Source of the DNA: DRPG01 sp964655065
GTDB lineage: Bacteria; Myxococcota_A; UBA796; GCA-2862545
Length of the DNA stretch: 64,000 nt
Assembly: GCA_964655065.1 (NCBI GenBank)
Contig: CAZZLC010000030.1
Span: forward strand, 19,420-83,419
Reading direction: 5' to 3'
Position numbers and translations under genes: made by a program. This document shows, in pieces, positions 60,687 through 64,000 of the stretch. The notes below the pieces were generated by a model. It did no database searches and was not told the origin of the DNA. It saw only the letters and a list, made by a program, of their open reading frames with translations. Numbering within the stretch: the stretch's first letter is position 1; every line of letters starts with the position of its first letter.

Positions 60687-62495
60687 GTGTCCCAGATCCC
60701 TCGCGACATCATCGATACCGTGCGCGACCGGACCGACATCGTGGAGGTCATCGGGCGGCACGTCGCGCTCACCCGGCGCGGCAAGAACTTCGTGGGGCTC
60801 TGTCCCTTCCACCAGGAGAAGACGCCCTCGTTCAACGTGGTCGCCGAGCGCGACATCTTCCACTGCTTCGGCTGCGGCACCGGCGGCGACGTCTTCAAGT
60901 TCCTCATGCTGCTCGAGGGCCTCAACTTCGTGGAGGCGGTCCGCGAGCTCGCCGGACCCGCCGGCGTGACCATCGAGGAGCGGGAGCTCACCCCGGCGGA
61001 GCGGCGGGCGATGCGCGAGCGCGCCACGCTGTTCGAGGTCCTCGAGGCCGCCCAGCGGTTCTACGAGGCCGAGCTCTGGACCAAGGCCTCGGGCGGCCCG
61101 GCCCGGGCCTACCTCGAGCGACGGCAGATCACGGAGGAGACGAGTCGCGCGTGGAGCCTGGGCTGGGCCCCCGGCGGGTGGACCCGGCTCGTCGACCAGC
61201 TGCACCGCGACGGGTTCTCGCCCGAGCAGCTGGCCGAGGCGGGGCTCGCGCGGCCCCGCAACCACGGCGGCTTCTACGACACCCTCCGCGAGCGGCTCGT
61301 CATCCCCATTCGCGACGAGCGTGGTCGCACCATCGCGTTCGGGGGGCGACTGCTCGAGGGCGATGGCCCCAAGTATCTCAACACGCCGGAGACTCGGCTC
61401 TATCAGAAGTCCCGGGTTCTCTTCGGACTCGACGTCGCTCGAGCGGCCATCGCCAAGAAGGGCCGCGCGTTGGTCGTCGAAGGCTACTTCGACGTGATCT
61501 CCCTGCGCCAGGCCGGCTTCGAGGAGACGGTGGCCACCTGCGGCACCGCCCTCACTCCCGACCACCTGGAGAAGATCCGGAGGCTGTCGCGCGACGTCCT
61601 GCTGCTGCTCGACGCCGACGAGGCGGGCCAGCGCGCGGCCGAGCGTACCCTCGAGGCGTTCGTCGAGGCGAGCATCCAGCCCTGGCGAGTCACCGTGCCC
61701 GGCGCGAAGGACCCGGACGAGCTCGTGCGGGAGTCCGGCCCCGAGGCGCTCACCGAGGCCATCGACCGCAGGCAGCCCCTCTTCGAGTGGGTCGTGGCCC
61801 GGCGGCTCGACCGCTACGGGGCCTCGACCATGTCGCGCGATCGAGTGCTCGACGAGGTCCTGCCCCTGCTCGCGAAGGCCGGCGACGACTTGCTCACCTA
61901 CCGGGTGTCCGCTCGGCTCGGCGTGTCCGAGGCCACGGTGAAGCAGCGGCTTCGCGAGTTCCTGCGGCGTCCCCGGGAACGTCCGGACGAGACCGCAGCC
62001 GCGCCCGCCCCCCAGGGCTGGAGGCCTCACGTCGACATGGTGCACCTGATGTGGCTGCTCGTCCACCAGCGCGATGGAGTGGCCGACCTGCTCGCTCGCG
62101 CCGACCCCGCCCTGTTCGACGGTCACGCGGAGGTCAAGCCCACGCTCGCGCGGCTGTTGTCTGGTGAGCCCGTGGCGTCGGTGATCGACGAGACGGGCGA
62201 CCCGGGCGTGAAGCGCACCCTGCTCGCGGTCGTGGCGCGCGACCAGCTGTACACCGCAGAGCAGGCGCCCCGCGCCATCGTCGACGTACTCGTTCGCCTC
62301 ACCCAGCCCCTCCGCGCCGCCCACCTCGCCCGCATCCAGGAGGACGTCACGCGACTCGAGTCCGAAGGCCGCTACGACGAGCTGGCCGACGTCGTGCGCG
62401 AGAAGATGGAGCTCCAGCGAAGGGAGAAAGCGCTGGAACAGGCGTTGCGGGCGCCCGATCTGGATGAAGCGATGTCGATTCTCGGCACGGCTTGA
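60687..62495 (+). CDS. dnaG: DNA primase
   Basis: A 602-residue primase making RNA primers at the replication fork. The N-terminal CHC2 zinc finger is GLCPFHQEKTPSF...FHCFGCGTGG. The polymerase core includes VVEGYFDVISLRQAGF, ATCGTALTPDHL and the TOPRIM acidic motif LLLLDADEAGQ. The C-terminal helicase-binding region is helical and variable. GTG start. It is followed by rpoD, the classic dnaG-rpoD arrangement of the macromolecular synthesis operon; rpsU is not at its usual place upstream. Confidence 0.96.
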   Translation: MSQIPRDIIDTVRDRTDIVEVIGRHVALTRRGKNFVGLCPFHQEKTPSFNVVAERDIFHCFGCGTGGDVFKFLMLLEGLNFVEAVRELAGPAGVTIEERELTPAERRAMRERATLFEVLEAAQRFYEAELWTKASGGPARAYLERRQITEETSRAWSLGWAPGGWTRLVDQLHRDGFSPEQLAEAGLARPRNHGGFYDTLRERLVIPIRDERGRTIAFGGRLLEGDGPKYLNTPETRLYQKSRVLFGLDVARAAIAKKGRALVVEGYFDVISLRQAGFEETVATCGTALTPDHLEKIRRLSRDVLLLLDADEAGQRAAERTLEAFVEASIQPWRVTVPGAKDPDELVRESGPEALTEAIDRRQPLFEWVVARRLDRYGASTMSRDRVLDEVLPLLAKAGDDLLTYRVSARLGVSEATVKQRLREFLRRPRERPDETAAAPAPQGWRPHVDMVHLMWLLVHQRDGVADLLARADPALFDGHAEVKPTLARLLSGEPVASVIDETGDPGVKRTLLAVVARDQLYTAEQAPRAIVDVLVRLTQPLRAAHLARIQEDVTRLESEGRYDELADVVREKMELQRREKALEQALRAPDLDEAMSILGTA

Positions 62496-62545
62496 GAGGT
62501 CGTGTCACGTTCGACGCGCGGCCCGTCTGGCGTTGTCGAACGTTC

Positions 62546-62557
62546 CTCGTTAACGAG
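62546..62557. promoter_or_regulatory. 12-bp palindrome upstream of rpoD
   Basis: CTCGTTAACGAG is a perfect 12-bp palindrome in the 127-bp dnaG-rpoD spacer, in its most AT-rich part. It could be an operator or part of a promoter for rpoD. No clear -35/-10 pair accompanies it. Confidence 0.3.
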
Positions 62558-62622
62558 CCGGTGGTGTTCGCTCGCAGGCCAACTCGGTATCCACGCCACG
62601 CACCCAAGGAGAGATGCTGCCC

Positions 62623-64000
<1,378 letters not shown>

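Overview
The window is high-GC, gene-dense bacterial DNA with many GTG starts and a few TTG starts. It has frequent 1-4 nt stop/start overlaps and many short lipoprotein or secreted proteins of unknown function. The mix suggests a Gram-negative from the deltaproteobacterial/Myxococcota side of the tree. Pointers are a fused GlyRS alpha-beta, lipoproteins with Asp/Gly/Pro-rich stretches after the lipobox, a FadN/FadA pair, FHA/MoxR/VWA modules and a near-consensus sigma-54 motif. This is inference from gene content only; no 16S is present. A 100-N gap flanked by identical 55-bp ends shows that this is a scaffold from a draft or metagenome assembly.

Layout. 0-5.6 kb: end of a metallophosphoesterase, a DUF924 protein, a SixA-like phosphatase, a large duplicated HtrA/DEG7-like protease and a protein with two TonB-type C-terminal domains. 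5.6-9.2 kb: beta-oxidation genes fadN-fadA behind a divergent promoter region with a perfect 20-bp palindrome. 9.2-12 kb: a multipass membrane protein, an AIM24 protein and a tiny lipoprotein. 12-19.9 kb, minus strand: glyQS, ppdK, an SPFH protein and icd. 20-25.7 kb: a lipoprotein, coaX, a two-domain retropepsin-like/TPR protein, lipB with a coupled membrane protein, and a small ORF behind recA. 25.7-28.3 kb: the comM-recA unit.

28.6-40 kb is the accessory part. It holds two overlapping genes of unknown function, a divergent FHA-winged-helix regulator, a VWA protein with a one-helix membrane partner, and a MoxR AAA+ ATPase coupled to a DUF5682-type protein downstream of nadB. MutT and a secreted endonuclease-like lipoprotein lie among them. 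This is the best candidate for an under-described multi-gene system. 41.6-44 kb: two overlapping CDP-alcohol phosphatidyltransferases, pyrD and tRNA-Gly(GCC).

44-56.5 kb: a COG2509-type flavoprotein; the glycolytic run gap-pgk-tpiA; a strong hairpin; dnaJ coupled to a TPR/periplasmic-binding protein; thiL across the assembly gap; and two CNNM/CorC-type transporters. 56.6-64 kb: an Hsp70 with a proline-rich, hydrophobic tail in place of its lid, then trmJ, murA, dnaG and the start of rpoD (truncated by the window edge).

Functionally the window combines central carbon metabolism (gap-pgk-tpiA, ppdK, icd, fadNA), cofactor synthesis (coaX, lipB, nadB, thiL), DNA and RNA functions (recA, comM, dnaG, rpoD, glyQS, trmJ) and envelope functions (murA, phospholipid synthesis, lipoproteins). 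No CRISPR array, insertion sequence, prophage or rRNA gene was seen.
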